Assembly (NCBI GenBank): GCA_004431415.1 | Contig: QPMI01000436.1 | Coordinates: 310,001-374,000, forward strand | DNA from: Cyanophora paradoxa | Lineage: Eukaryota > Glaucocystophyceae > Cyanophorales > Cyanophoraceae | DNA length: 64,000 nucleotides | Direction: 5' to 3' | Shown here: one piece after another, positions 43,445-54,344 of the stretch | Numbering within the stretch: position 1 is the first letter of the stretch | Layout of the letters: every line of letters begins with the position of its first letter | Translations under genes and position numbers: made by a program | Notes under the pieces: generated by a model | What the model was told of the DNA's origin: nothing | The model's database searches: none | What the model saw: only the letters and a program-made list of their open reading frames with translations

Positions 43445-43802
43445 TGTCGCGTGCGGGATTAGTGGGGAAGCACGCGGGGAGGTTCCCGGTCGAGCGTGGC
43501 TCGACGGGGCTCAGTGGATCACGAGAAACCACAGTGCAAGCCAGTAGTATTGGTAGAACTGTGTACCCGGACAGACCCGGTACACGTACCCCTAGCTTGG
43601 AGTACTTCGGTCACTGACTCAGGGGAATAGCTGTACCCTGGCAAATACACGTGTTCGGCCGTGGCGTACTAACGCCGACATCGGCCCTAGCGGCCCGTAG
43701 GCAGCTCTGCAACTAGCAGCACGAAGGCTGCACCTAGCTACTAGTAAGGTAGCTGTACAAGCTCACGTTAGCGCTAGGACAGCGCTAATCCTGAATGCGA
43801 CA
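43445..43802 (-). repeat. 5' LTR (in element orientation)
   Basis: 358 bp matching 26,303-26,660. It is followed by GCCGT, the second copy of the target duplication. Promoter elements cannot be assigned with confidence. Confidence 0.95.
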
Positions 43803-44090
43803 GCCGTTGAAGTTGGCGGCCGCGGTTGAAGTTGGCGCCGACTTGGCGCCGGCGCCGGCCGGGCGCCGTTGCAATTGTTGGCGGTCCGCGGACCGGACTC
43901 CGCGCCGGGACTTGCCAAAAATTGAAAGGTGCACTGCGGGCCAGTCGACGTCTGCGGCACGACCACGTGCACTCAGTGACTGCACGACGTGTGCACGTGC
44001 ACGTGCGCTGCGGCTGCAGCTGCGCATGCGCGCAGCCTGCAGTGCCCTGCACAGGCTGCACCGTGGCACTGCCCTAGGCCTGCAGTCTGC

Positions 44091-44550
44091 AGTGACTCTG
44101 CAGAGTCTGCACTAGGCTTGCGGCTAGCGGGGTTCCAGGCCGGCTCGAGCCAAGCCTAGCCAGCCCGAAAAGCGGCTCGAGCGGCTAGCTAGTTGGGCTA
44201 GCCTCGGCCGATTTTCGCCTTCCCTAGCCGGCTAGCTAGTTGGCTAGCTTCCTCCCCCCCTTTTCAAGCTCCTCCCCCCCTCCACTGGCCTGGTCTAGCC
44301 CACGGGGCTTGCCCCTCCGGCTAGCTGGCGGCTCTGATAGGCTCCCGGCCAGCCCCTCCAACTGGACTAGCCCCCCAGGCTAGCAAGCTGGCTAGCGTCC
44401 GATCCCTCCGCGCTAGCCGGGCTTGCGAGCCGGCTAGCCATTCCAAAATGGTGGCTCGAGCCGCCCGCCAAAGTCCGCTAGCCTAGCCGGCTTGCTAGTT
44501 GGCTAGGCTCGAGCCGCAAGCCTAGTCTGCACTGACTCTGCAGAGTCACT
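44091..44550. mobile_element. Foldback/MITE-like element with ~37-bp terminal inverted repeats
   Basis: The left end AGTGACTCTGCAGAGTCTGC continues into ACTAGGCTTGCGGCT. The right end is the near-perfect reverse complement (GAGCCGCAAGCCTAG to GACTCTGCAGAGTCACT). The ~380-bp core is packed with CTAGCC, GGCTAGC and GCTCGAGCC words in both orientations, so the whole unit can fold on itself. No coding capacity and no clear target duplication. Confidence 0.7.
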
Positions 44551-45775
44551 GATGATCATGAGTCAGTGCAGACCGTCGGATCCGGAGTCCGGACTGCACT
44601 GCGCATGCGGCAGTGCGCGCGGATCCGGACCGTCGGACTGCTGCGCCGGTCCGAAGGCGCCAGCGGGCGCACGCGGTCAGCTACAGAGCGGCGCGCGGTC
44701 TCTGAGGCTGAGACTCAGCCTGAGAGATCTAGAGCCTGAGAGCACCCTCGTTCAGATCGATATCCCAACTCTTGTTCCGAAAGTTCCCAGATCTTCCCCA
44801 GCCCGCCAGGCTGAGGTGCCCTTCAGCTTCTCGTGCTCTGCATGCATATGCGCCCAAGCCTCCCAGGCTGCAACCGACAGGCATCTGCGCGGCAGCTGCA
44901 GGTTCTCTGGTCACTAAGTCAGCCTCGCGTTTCGACATCCGGTCCTCGACCAGCATGGGGTCAAACGCCTCTTGCTACACAGGTGCGCTGATCATGATGC
45001 GCATGCGCTTTGTGGCCAGCTCAGTGCGGAAGTTCTTGATCGTGGCGGTAAACAGAGCGCGACTGCAAGGACCAAATCCCGACGATGAATTCCTCACCCA
45101 CCGAAAAGGAATGCAGGGACTGGGGCGCCTTATCGAGGATGACGACTAACTTCATAGGAAAAAACAAGTGCAAAAACCTGCAGCTCGACCAGGAGGACCA
45201 GGTGCGCCGCGCTCCTCCGAAGCGGACTGATCATGACAGGAGATCCTGACTAGTATACGTACTGCCCATTCCTCTCAGGCGGTGCTCCTCGAGGTCGAGG
45301 GAGATCACGCCGAGGCGGGACTGGAGGACGTTGAGGATGCGGACGCTGATGCTGAGGGGGACGACCTCCTCGAGCTCGAGCTCGAGCTTGTGGTGCGTTC
45401 TCCTCGCGAAGCTCAAGCTTGCCAATTGAATCTTAGCTGCATACGACCTCCTGATAACGGTAAACAGGTCGGGGCTCATGACGAGGCGGCGGTCACGGAC
45501 CTGATCGCCGAGTGATTCTGCCCCGGCGCCCATCCGCCGCGCCAGCCTCGCGCCGGCTCGGCGCATGTGAGCTAGAGCTAGCTGTTTAAATGAGATTTCA
45601 TTCCATTTCGAGACTGCATACCGCGGCGAGCCGCTGAGCATCAGAGCAGATCTAGAGGCGAGAATATAAACTGAATTCGCTCATGATCAGAACCGAGACA
45701 ACACCCCGCTGGCGCTCGCGGCAGCTGTACCGCTCCACCGCTGTACCCCTCTCTGCTCTAAATCTCTACCCCCAG
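44551..45775. other. Intergenic, possible weak upstream exon
   Basis: Contains four copies of the TGATCATGA/TCATGATCA word (44,553, 44,989, 45,228, 45,681). A plus-strand acidic open stretch at 45,282-45,515 (LEDVEDADADAEGDDLLELE) could be an exon or low-complexity DNA; no family fits. Confidence 0.35.
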
Positions 45776-47520
45776 GCTCGGCCCTGGACCTGATCGTCGC
45801 CGTTGAGAACGGCAAGACCTCGGGCCACTGGTGCGGCCTCTCGGTCGTCCCTCCAGGCCGCCCCCTCCCTCCTGGCTATCCCCTCCCTCTGTGCGTGCCA
45901 CCTTTCTGTACCATGTACCCCCTGTTCTGATGCCATAACCCCCGCAGACAGCGAGTGCGCCGAGGTTCGGGTGGAGGGGCGCGTGGAGGGGTACGACCCC
46001 TCTTCCGGTGATCTCTCCGTCCTTCTCGAGGTTCGTCGCGTATCCCCCGTTCCGCCCTGTCCGTTTCTCAGCCCGCCGCCGCAGCTGTCGGACCCTGAGA
46101 GGCGCATCGTGGCTCTGTTTCCGTACAGGTCGCTCCTGAGGGCCGCTTCGGACCGGTCTCCCTTCGCCTGGAGGGCACGCCGTCCCTCTGGCGCCCCGGC
46201 GTCGGCGGGTCCCTCTACTCCCTTCGTGCCTCTACCCCCTCCGACTCGCTCTCCGTACCCCTCGGCTTCCCCGGCCACTCCGTCCCCCTCCGCGGCAGCC
46301 CGCTCTCCGCCGGCGGTGTACCCCTCTTCGTCCGCGCCTACCACGACGACCTCACGGCCCCCGGGGGCGGGCCCCTGCCCCCCGGGTACCCCCACCTCGC
46401 GGCCCGGATCGCCGCCCTCTCCGAGCTCGGCTTCGACCTCTCCGTACCCTCCTCGTACCCCTCGGCCCTCGTACCCCCCGCCTACCTCGACGTGGCCAAC
46501 GAGCGGGGGGTACTCGTCTCGGCGGTGGCCCCGCGGCCCGCCCCCGCCGCGCGGCAACCCTGCCTCCTCAGGGGCAAGCTATCCTCGGGGGTACAGGGCA
46601 CCTCCGTGGTCCCGGACCCGGGAGCTCCCCGGCACCTCCAAGGAGGCCCTACCCCTCGCCCACATCCAGCTGCGCTACGCGCCCCTGACCGCGCTGCGGC
46701 CCTCTCCCTACCCCCCGAAGAGGCCGCCGCTGCGGCGCTCTGCTGGTCGCGGGACCTTCTGCGAGTACTAGTCAAGGAGGAGGCCGCGGCGGCTCGGCTC
46801 GAAGCCGGACCGGAGTGCCGCGGCCTCCTCATTAATATTGCTGAGTGCCTCAAGTTCGACTACTTCTGCGGCCCGCCCACCGCCGCCGTCCCCGACCGAC
46901 TCGACGCCCACGCGACTCTCCGCCCCGCCCTCGGCCCCCTCACCGTCCTCCGAGAACACTTCCCGCGCTCCCTCCGGCGTGGCCAGTCCGGCCCTACCCC
47001 CGCCCTCCTCCTCGATGCCGCGGCTCCGCACGGGTACGACCTCACCGGCGCCCGCCTCTGCTGGGAGCTCTCCGCGGGCCCGAAGCAGCTCGCCGAAGGC
47101 TCCTTCGATGTACCCGCGGAGCTGGGCGCCTACCCTCCGGCCCAGCTCGGCGAGGTACCCCCCTCCGCCCTCGCCGCGGTGCTGAAGGCCGCCTCCGCCG
47201 ACCGGCCACACGTCCTCTCCCTCTCGGCCCGGCTCGTCGACGAAGAGGGCCGTACCCTGGCCGAGAACGCCTGGCGCTCGATCATGTACCCCTCCACCGC
47301 GGACGTCCTCCGCGGTACCCGTCTCGCCGTCACCGGCTCGGGACCCGAGGGAGCCGCCGCCGTCGCCCTGCTGCCGCAGTGCGGCCCGCTCTCACCGAAG
47401 GCGTGAGCGCCCCGCGGCTGCACGTCACCCCCTCCTTCGACGAGGAGGCCGCGGTCGCCGCCTGCGCCGGCGCGACGGTGCTGCTCCTGGGCTCGCAGGG
47501 CGCGTACGACGCTCTGGGCC
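45776..47520 (+). CDS. GH2-type glycosidase-like gene, incomplete
   Basis: Several exons share the layout of glycoside hydrolase family 2. The first recognised exon gives ALDLIVAVENGKTSGHW (sugar-binding-domain style). The next gives ECAEVRVEGRVEGYDPSSGD (immunoglobulin-like strands). A long exon from about 46,130 reads TPSLWRPGVGGSLYSL (compare LWSPExPxLY), GVPLFVRAYHDDL, LAARIAALSELGFDLSVPSS and AYLDVANERGVLVSAV (the order of GH2 TIM-barrel entry motifs). The C-terminal part (46,870-47,400) has LTGARLCWELSAG and SLSARLVDEEGRTLAENAW like GH2 C-terminal domains. The usual catalytic NE and second E are not found, and frame changes occur near 46,590 and 47,390. It looks degraded or catalytically dead, and stops at the low-GC spacer before the viral elements. 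Confidence 0.45.
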
Positions 47521-48364
47521 ACACTACTATTAATATAATATTGATATCTACATGTACAGCTGATTGGCACCTACCTCGCAGGGGTCAACGTCCGTCGTGG
47601 TCACGACGATCTCAAACACAAACACGAATCCAAGCAGAAATCTAGATCCAGATTCTGACATCAGGTTGGAACCTCAGGGATCCGGATCCAGCCCCTCCTC
47701 TGTCGGGCCCATTGTCGGTGCAGGTCTGTCTGTTCAGTTCGGCTCGATTAAACTAGGGGGAGCGATTGGCGAGAGACCGAAGCGTTTAACACGAGCTAGT
47801 ACGCCTCTTAATGCATATCTGATGCTCAGTCTCTCGCGGACGCGGTACAAAATTTTCCTAGATGTATGGCCATAGAAAGGCGACGAGGAAAAGGCCAGTT
47901 TCGCGGCGAGCTAGCCGAGCTAGCAGTGCGCCCGGCCGGCGTCTTATTGCTCCAGCATTCGAGTCCCGAGAAGGGCAGATGGGGGGAGCGGGGGGGCCTG
48001 GGCGGGCCTTGAGCTGCCTTCTGTCGAGGGCTGAAGAGGGGGCCGGGGCGCAGCGACCTCCGAGGCCAACTTTCGCGCGGCGAGCTTCTGGCGGGAGACC
48101 AAAAATGTTTTTCATCTCTGCTGATCTAAAATGCACTTCCTACCTGCCCGGCCGCGGTCTCGCGCCAGTCACTCGCTGTGCTCCGAAAAAATGAGAGTAC
48201 CCCCATCAGGGTGGGCCCGCCCTCTTTGCCACCCTCACCCCTCCAAAACCACCCCATCCCACCCACTCCAGCGCCTTCCCAGCCCTCATTCTTTCCCACT
48301 CTCTCGCTACGTCTACCGCCCTTCTCTCCCTCTGGTCTACCTCCCCTTCCATCCAGCAACCGCT
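47521..48364. other. Host spacer, no gene seen
   Basis: Mixed-composition spacer between the GH2-like gene and the viral element. It ends with a C/T-rich stretch (48,225-48,360). Nothing recognisable is encoded. Confidence 0.45.
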
Positions 48365-48477
48365 AGGTAGTATCTAACGTCTACTCCAATCGATCTTGCA
48401 AAAGATATAGCAGTGAATTGAGGCGGGCCCCCCAAACGCGTCGTATAATTGTATAATCGAGCATTGAGGCGATATCA

Positions 48478-51400
48478 TTGTATAATCGACGCGTCATACA
48501 TTGGGCCTTCAAAAATAAATTGATTAGAATTTCAGCACAAGGCTCGAGAACACGTTTTGCAACGTTGGAAAAGTACGCTTCACTCTTGAACGAACTTGCA
48601 AGACTTCCTAGGTCAGCGCGTCCTGTGTCAGGTCGTCGACTAGAGCTAGCGATTGCTGAGGGCCAGGCCGACATTGTTCGAGGGTTCTCAGAATTACCTG
48701 AGGTTGACGGTGGAGATGATGTTCAAATCAATGACAGCAATACGACTACAGCGCTTGACGGGCGATATGCGGAGTGGAAATACCAATTGCCTCGCGGTTC
48801 TGGCCGCGTAACCTCGATGCAAGCCCGATTTGAGAACAACGAACTTTTCAAACAGAACGCAATAGCATTCGTTAGCGCCCAGGTAAATCTTGCAGAGGCG
48901 GTAAGAATGGGCATTGCACTACAAATCTCTGGATTAGCGGTATACAGAAAGCCAGAGACTGATACAACAATTGCAATCATTATTGAGCATCGCCGTTTCG
49001 ATCGCATCGAGCCAGGGGCAAGCATCGAGACTGCTCTGCGCTCACAGCTGGAAGAACTAGACATTCTTGCGACAGAGAAAAGCAGGGATTCCTCAGTTTT
49101 CGACACATGGATACATCTGGTCTTTAAAACTGTGCGATACTTCCGCCGCATGGGTGGTCGTGGACGTAGGTTCACACTCCCGCGGTGGCTTGTGGAGAAG
49201 CAGGCACTCATCAATATCGATGCTCCGAACAATGAATGCTTCAAGTATGCTGTACTTGCAGCTCAGCACGCGCTACGACCGGGCCAGGATTCACGTAGTG
49301 CTTGTCATTATCGACCGTATGAGAGCTCTTTGGACTGCACTATGCTCACATTTCCCACCCCGCTAGATTCAAAGGTTTTCAAAAAGTTCGAGCAGGCTAA
49401 CAACGTAAACCTATGTATTTATACGACAGCATTAGATGAACAGGACATTGTACCAATCCATATCAGCGCAGCAAAAGACGCAATACCAATCTTGTATGTA
49501 CCTGCAGGCAGCGACAATGATGTAGGGCATTATCTCTGGATCAAGAACATCTCACGTCTGTTTGGAAAACATGATTCTCCCGCCAAACACTATTGTCTTG
49601 CGTGTCAAACAGGTTTTAGCTCAGGTGCTGCGTTTGAAAATCATCTTAAATATGACCGTTGCCTCGATCGAGACGAGCATGCGAGAGATGTTCTGCCGAA
49701 AAAAGGAGCCCACATCCAGAAGTTTATTAACTATGAGTACTCAATCCGGCAACGTCTGGTCGGATATGCTGATTCAGAGACGATTACAATGCCAATTCCC
49801 TGCATTAGTGGAAAGACCGAAAAGAAAGGTGTGCATGTGATTGCTTCAGTCGGCTGTCTGGTTGTATCTTCGAAAGGTGAACAGTTTTGTTTCAAATACA
49901 TGGGTTCGGAGAGCGAGGACTGCGCTGAGAAGTTCGTGCAATGGTTGGACGAAATGGAACCACAATTTCGAGAGCTCTTGCGAGAGACTGCACCAATCCA
50001 GATTACTCAGGAAGAGGAGCAGCGTTTTCAAACGACGACCGAGTGCTACATGTGCAAGAACACGTTCAAGGATGCGAAAGACAAGCACCGTGATCACTGC
50101 CACGAATCTGGCCGATATTTCGGGGCTGCCTGCAGAGCTTGCAATCGACGCCGCGCGAAATCAGCTGCTGTTCCATTATTCTGGCACAACGGTCGAGGAT
50201 TTGACTTCCACCTGCTCGTACGTGCTCTAGCATCTGGCTATAACCGTCGTTTAGCAGCTTGGAAGGAGTTTCAAGCGCATGTCGAAAGCGAGTTTGAAAG
50301 CAAGTACGGTGGACGTGAGATGACCCCAGAGCAGAAAAAGAAGGCGAAGAAGGGGCTCGAACGCCGACTCCGCCCACAGAGTCTCCTTTCGATAAAATTC
50401 GATCAGGTCTTTCAGAATAGCGAGCGAATTTCGCAGTTCAAGTATGGAATTTACGTTCTACGGGACTCGGCTCAGCACTTGAATGCGAGCTTGGACGACC
50501 TTGCAAAGGCTCTGCCCGCGGAAAAGAAGAAGATCACGCGCTCGCTGTATCTGGACGAGACTCGGTTCAAGCTGATGACTAGCAAAGGGATTTACCCTTA
50601 TGATTACATGACGAGCTGGGCTCGCTTTCAGGAGTCTAAACTGCCTGCACGTCGTTATTTCAAAAATCAGCTTAAACAGAAGAAATGCACGAAAGATGAG
50701 TACGCACATGCGAAGGCTGTTTGGCGAGAGCTCGGCTGCAGAACGCTATCAGGCTATACAATGGAGTATATGATGACAGATATCGCGTTACTAGCTGACG
50801 TGTTTGAAAACTATCGTGATACGTGTATTGAAACGTATGGCCTAGATCCTAGCTATTTTATGTCATCGCCGGGATTCGCTTGGCAGGCAGCACTTAAGCA
50901 CACTGGAGTGAAGCTCGAGCTCTTTCACGAGGGGCAGCAGGATATGCACAGATTTATAGAATCCGGGATCAGGGGCGGAATCTCAATGATCTCAAAACGC
51001 TACGCACGAGCTGAGAACAAATATTTGAGCATAAAGTTCAACAAGTACACCCACGCTGTTGAGCCTACAGTCTCACAGTCTACATGCATGTCTAACTACT
51101 ACCGAACACACAAGGAATCGTGGCTCATGTACCTCGATGCAAACAACTTGTACGGCGTCGCAATGAAGCGCAAGCTACCACAGGAGATTTCCGCTGGGAT
51201 AAACTAGATCAAGACGTTGATGTAATGCAGTACGTTGCAAGCCTTGACGCGGATGGAGCTCGTGGCTATGCTCTCGAAGTCGATATGTACATGCCTGAGC
51301 ATCTCCATGACGAGTTCTCAGACTATCCGCTGGCCCCTGAACGGATGTGTGTGTCCAAGGAACACCTATCAAAGCGACAACAGGATATGATTAACGACGA

Positions 51401-52450
51401 GAAGCTTACCTCAGTTGAACGAACTCCAAAGCTCGTTCCGAATCTGCTTCCAAAAAAGAATTATGTTGTTGATGGACGCTTGCTTCAGCTCTATACGTCA
51501 CTGGGAATGATAGTAACCAACATCCATCGGGTCCTATCGTACGAACAAAGCGCATGGCTAGGGCGTTTCATAGATCTCAATACTCAAAACGTAAAGAATC
51601 GCAGTTCACATACCAGAAGGACCTTTACAAGTTGATGAACAACAGTGTCTTCGGAAAGACGATGGAGAACGTGAGAAAGCACTGCTTTTCAGAGCTTGTG
51701 ACTTCGGGAGACCGTCTGGTGAAGATCAACAGCGAACCAAATCGGTTGAAGCAGGTGGTGATGTACGAAGAGAACCTTGTATTCGTTTCCAAGCGCAAAA
51801 GTGAGTACAATCTGAACAAACCTATCTACTGCGGGTTCGTCATCCTCGAACTTTCCAAGCTGCACATGTACCGCTTTTACTACCAGGTGCTCAAGCCGCT
51901 TTGGGGCCAGCGGCTGACACTATTAGGTACGGATACTGACAGTCTCATCATCGAGGTTCGCACCAAAGATATCTATGCTGATTTACGCTCAATCAAGCAT
52001 GAGCTGGATGTTAGCGACTACCCAGAGACACATCGATTCTTCGATGGCATGACAGCCGATGAGGTTCGAGCTCTACGATCGATGGGGAAAACTCCGGGAT
52101 TATTCAAGGATGAGCTCCATGGTCTGCAAATGACAGAGTGGATCGCTAACCGGCCGAAATCTTATTATTATTCGCGTGAAGATTCCACGGACAAGCAGGT
52201 ATGCAAGGGTATTCAAAAGACGTACTACAACAGACTCACAAGGGATGTATTCTTCCGGTGCGTCTGTCCTAAAGAGGGAGAAAAGCAATCGTATGACATC
52301 AAAGGAATTCTCGGTTTCCGCTCGAAACTACATGAGATTTATTTACAACGAACCTCGCGTCAGGCTCTCCATCCCCTTGATACCAAACGTTTCCTCGAGA
52401 CTGACGGGATCAACACCCGAGCGGTTGGACATTATAAAAATCGCGCCTGA
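48478..52450 (+). pseudogene. Protein-primed family B DNA polymerase with two frameshifts
   Basis: Three overlapping frames together give a full pPolB: 48,478-51,207, then a frame covering 51,190-51,635, then 51,554-52,450. Exonuclease motifs are present (YADSETI with D432 and E434; HNGRGFDFH at 570; YMMTDIALLADVFE), as is the Cys/His zinc insert (CYMCKNTF...CRACN) usual in Polinton polymerases. Polymerase motif A is YLDANNLYG, motif B KLMNNSVFGKTMENV, motif C GTDTDSLI. The C-terminus (LDTKRFLETDGINTRAVGHY) is complete. The breaks near 51,190 and 51,590 flank motif A. No ATG begins the first frame (TTG at 48,478). The lesions mean no single polypeptide is made unless they are sequencing errors. 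Confidence 0.85.
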
Positions 52451-52459
52451 TTTACAAAG

Positions 52460-53362
52460 ATGTACCAGATTACTGCGCCACCGGGTGCGTGGCAAATTGA
52501 CGTGCTGTTCATTGGGAGATTTCGCCTGTTCGCAGCGGTCGAGATTGCAACCCGTTTCGCTGTGGTCCGTAAGCTCGAGACTTTTAAGCAGCTTCCAAAA
52601 ATGATCGAGCAGCTACCTGGAATATGGGGCTTTTCAGGAGACAACGGCTTTAACACAGCAGCGATTCGGGCAATGGCAGAAGAGAACTCGTTAAAAATGC
52701 ACACTGATGTTGCCAAAGATGACCACATTTCAAAAGGAGACAAACTTGGAATTATCGATAGGTTCGCGAGGACATTAAGAGCGTTGATTCAGGCAGACAC
52801 AGAAGCACGCGGATCACCACATTTCCTCTCGCGTTTGCCGGTAATTGTAAAAGCGTACAATGAAACAGCCCACAGCTCTTTTGGCGGGGAGCACTCACCA
52901 AAGTGGATGCGGGAAAATACACAGGTAGCCGAGCAGCTTCATCAAGTGCGACAGCGACAGAACGATATTGAACGAGACAATTCGAACATACCGCGCACAG
53001 GGACCGAAGTGCAAATCCTTGAACCAAAGAGCAGCGTGTTTGCAAAGGGAACCACAAAGCCAAGCAAAGAGACATATGTTGTTGCTGGCGCTGATAGAAA
53101 TCGTATAAGGCTTATCACTAAACAAGGCGTGGAGATTTCTAGACGCGTTAAACCATCGGAAATACGTCAGCCGCGTGAGCGTGCGCCTCAAACACGAATC
53201 GAAAAAGAAGAAGCGCAAATGCGACAGCAGAGGCAATTGAGGCGTGAGGGATTGATCGAAATGAAAAAATACAGCGGCCAGAGCCGGCAGTATCGAGAGC
53301 TCAAGAAGCTCGAAGTGGATGCTGAGCCTAAGCTGCGAGCGGGCGCTAAGCCACGTCTTTAG
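52460..53362 (+). CDS. rve-family (retroviral-type) integrase, N-terminally short
   Basis: 300 residues starting 10 nt after the PolB stop, same strand. The catalytic core begins at once: WQIDVLFIG (D14), GFSGDNGFN (D61), then KLGIIDRFARTLR with D100 where most retroviral-type integrases have E. The usual zinc-binding N-terminal region seen before the core in element 2 is absent, so the start may be lost or the protein is short. The C-terminal half is basic with a small beta domain (VVAGADRNRIRLITKQG) and coiled-coil-like charge. It would insert the element DNA into the host genome. Confidence 0.8.
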   Translation: MYQITAPPGAWQIDVLFIGRFRLFAAVEIATRFAVVRKLETFKQLPKMIEQLPGIWGFSGDNGFNTAAIRAMAEENSLKMHTDVAKDDHISKGDKLGIIDRFARTLRALIQADTEARGSPHFLSRLPVIVKAYNETAHSSFGGEHSPKWMRENTQVAEQLHQVRQRQNDIERDNSNIPRTGTEVQILEPKSSVFAKGTTKPSKETYVVAGADRNRIRLITKQGVEISRRVKPSEIRQPRERAPQTRIEKEEAQMRQQRQLRREGLIEMKKYSGQSRQYRELKKLEVDAEPKLRAGAKPRL

Positions 53363-53663
53363 CAAGGCATCTACGCGCAATAGCATTCCTGTGGTACTCC
53401 CGGATCCTATCAGGATTCTCAGCTCGATACTTCGCTGTGATGGCAAGCTGTTTCAAACGGTATGTTTCGTTCGTGTGGCGCAGTTTGCGATTGCGTTCAG
53501 CATTCTTTCTGCGTCGCTCTGCTAAAATCTCCGGGGTGACCTCGATCGGTTTAGGTCCCTTCTTCTTCGGTTCATATGGCTCCATTGTCAAAAGACGAAC
53601 CTTAGGAGGCCGTCCACGTCCACGTTTAACCGCAGCACAATCCGCAGTAATTGCAGAAGTCAT
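53346..53663 (-). CDS. Small basic AT-hook protein
   Basis: 105 residues with KRGRGRPPKVR at 13-23 (an AT-hook) and a charged helical remainder (ILAERRRKNAERNRKLRHTN). It overlaps the integrase 3' end by 17 nt, tail to tail. The remainder resembles in length and composition the 84-residue protein of element 2 (63,147), both having a K/R-rich run and YR/YRAxxx words. It is likely to bind DNA; role unknown. Confidence 0.6.
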   Translation of the reverse strand: MTSAITADCAAVKRGRGRPPKVRLLTMEPYEPKKKGPKPIEVTPEILAERRRKNAERNRKLRHTNETYRLKQLAITAKYRAENPDRIREYHRNAIARRCLAKDVA

Positions 53664-53775
53664 TGTTCGGTTTGTCTCTCAATAATAAGAGACATAAATC
53701 CTTTTAAGACGAATTAGCGCGACTTTTGAGGCTTAAAGATAATGCAAACTGTAAATGTAACGAAAAAGAAGAGAC

Positions 53776-54312
53776 ATGGAGGTCATCGTTCCAGAGATTC
53801 CTGAAGGTGCTGCTTTGATTCCGATAGGCGGCATTTGTAATCGACAGAAAGTCATCGTCGCCTACGCTCTTGTGTCACAGGAAGATGCTGATCGTGTGCT
53901 GGGGAAACGGTGGTGTTTGAGCAAAACTGGGTATGTCATCACCACGATCAATCGAAAGATTATGTATTTGCATAACTTCATCAGTGGCGAGTTGGAGAAC
54001 GGTTTGACTATCGATCACATTAATCTGAACAAACTCGATAATCGCCGCGAGAACATGCGGCTTGCAACAAGACGGCAGCAGAATTTGAACCAAAGTCGGC
54101 GGGTCACAAACACCAGCGGATTCATTGGTGTTTACTTCAATCAGCAGCGTGGTAAATGGCAAGCACATTACACGATAAATTGGAGTAAAAAGCACATCGG
54201 TCTGTTTCAAACAGCAGAGGCTGCAGCTCGTGCTCGCGATGCATATGCCTTAGAACATACCATCGAAGAGGACAAGCCATTCTTGCGGTTGAACTTTCCA
54301 GTCACCGTTTAA
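53776..54312 (+). CDS. HNH endonuclease with AP2 DNA-binding domain
   Basis: 178 residues. HNH core: YLHNFISGELENGLTIDHIN followed by KLDNRRENMRLATRRQQNLN. AP2-type domain: SGFIGVYFNQQRGKWQAHYT, then HIGLFQTAEAAARARDAYAL. This pairing is typical of homing-type HNH genes in viruses and mobile elements. It starts at an ATG followed by GAGG; CTTAAAG lies about 45 nt upstream, as in other genes of these elements. It may spread itself or contribute to recombination. Confidence 0.85.
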   Translation: MEVIVPEIPEGAALIPIGGICNRQKVIVAYALVSQEDADRVLGKRWCLSKTGYVITTINRKIMYLHNFISGELENGLTIDHINLNKLDNRRENMRLATRRQQNLNQSRRVTNTSGFIGVYFNQQRGKWQAHYTINWSKKHIGLFQTAEAAARARDAYALEHTIEEDKPFLRLNFPVTV

Positions 54313-54344
54313 TCGAAGGGATTAATGCCCTTTCTATTTTTTTA

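Larger units (their letters stand above)
26303..43802 (-). mobile_element. Complete giant Ty3/gypsy-type LTR retrotransposon (17,500 bp)
   Basis: Two 358-bp LTRs (TGTCGC...GCGACA) with no visible difference bracket minus-strand ORFs ordered gag-unknown-protease-RT-RNase H-integrase. The 5-bp target duplication GCCGT is present at 26,298-26,302 and 43,803-43,807. A purine tract lies directly next to the downstream LTR. Domain order with integrase last is that of Ty3/gypsy (Metaviridae). The matching LTRs and full-length ORFs indicate recent insertion. Most known members are 4-15 kb; the excess length here is mainly the extension after gag and a long linker in pol. Confidence 0.95.
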
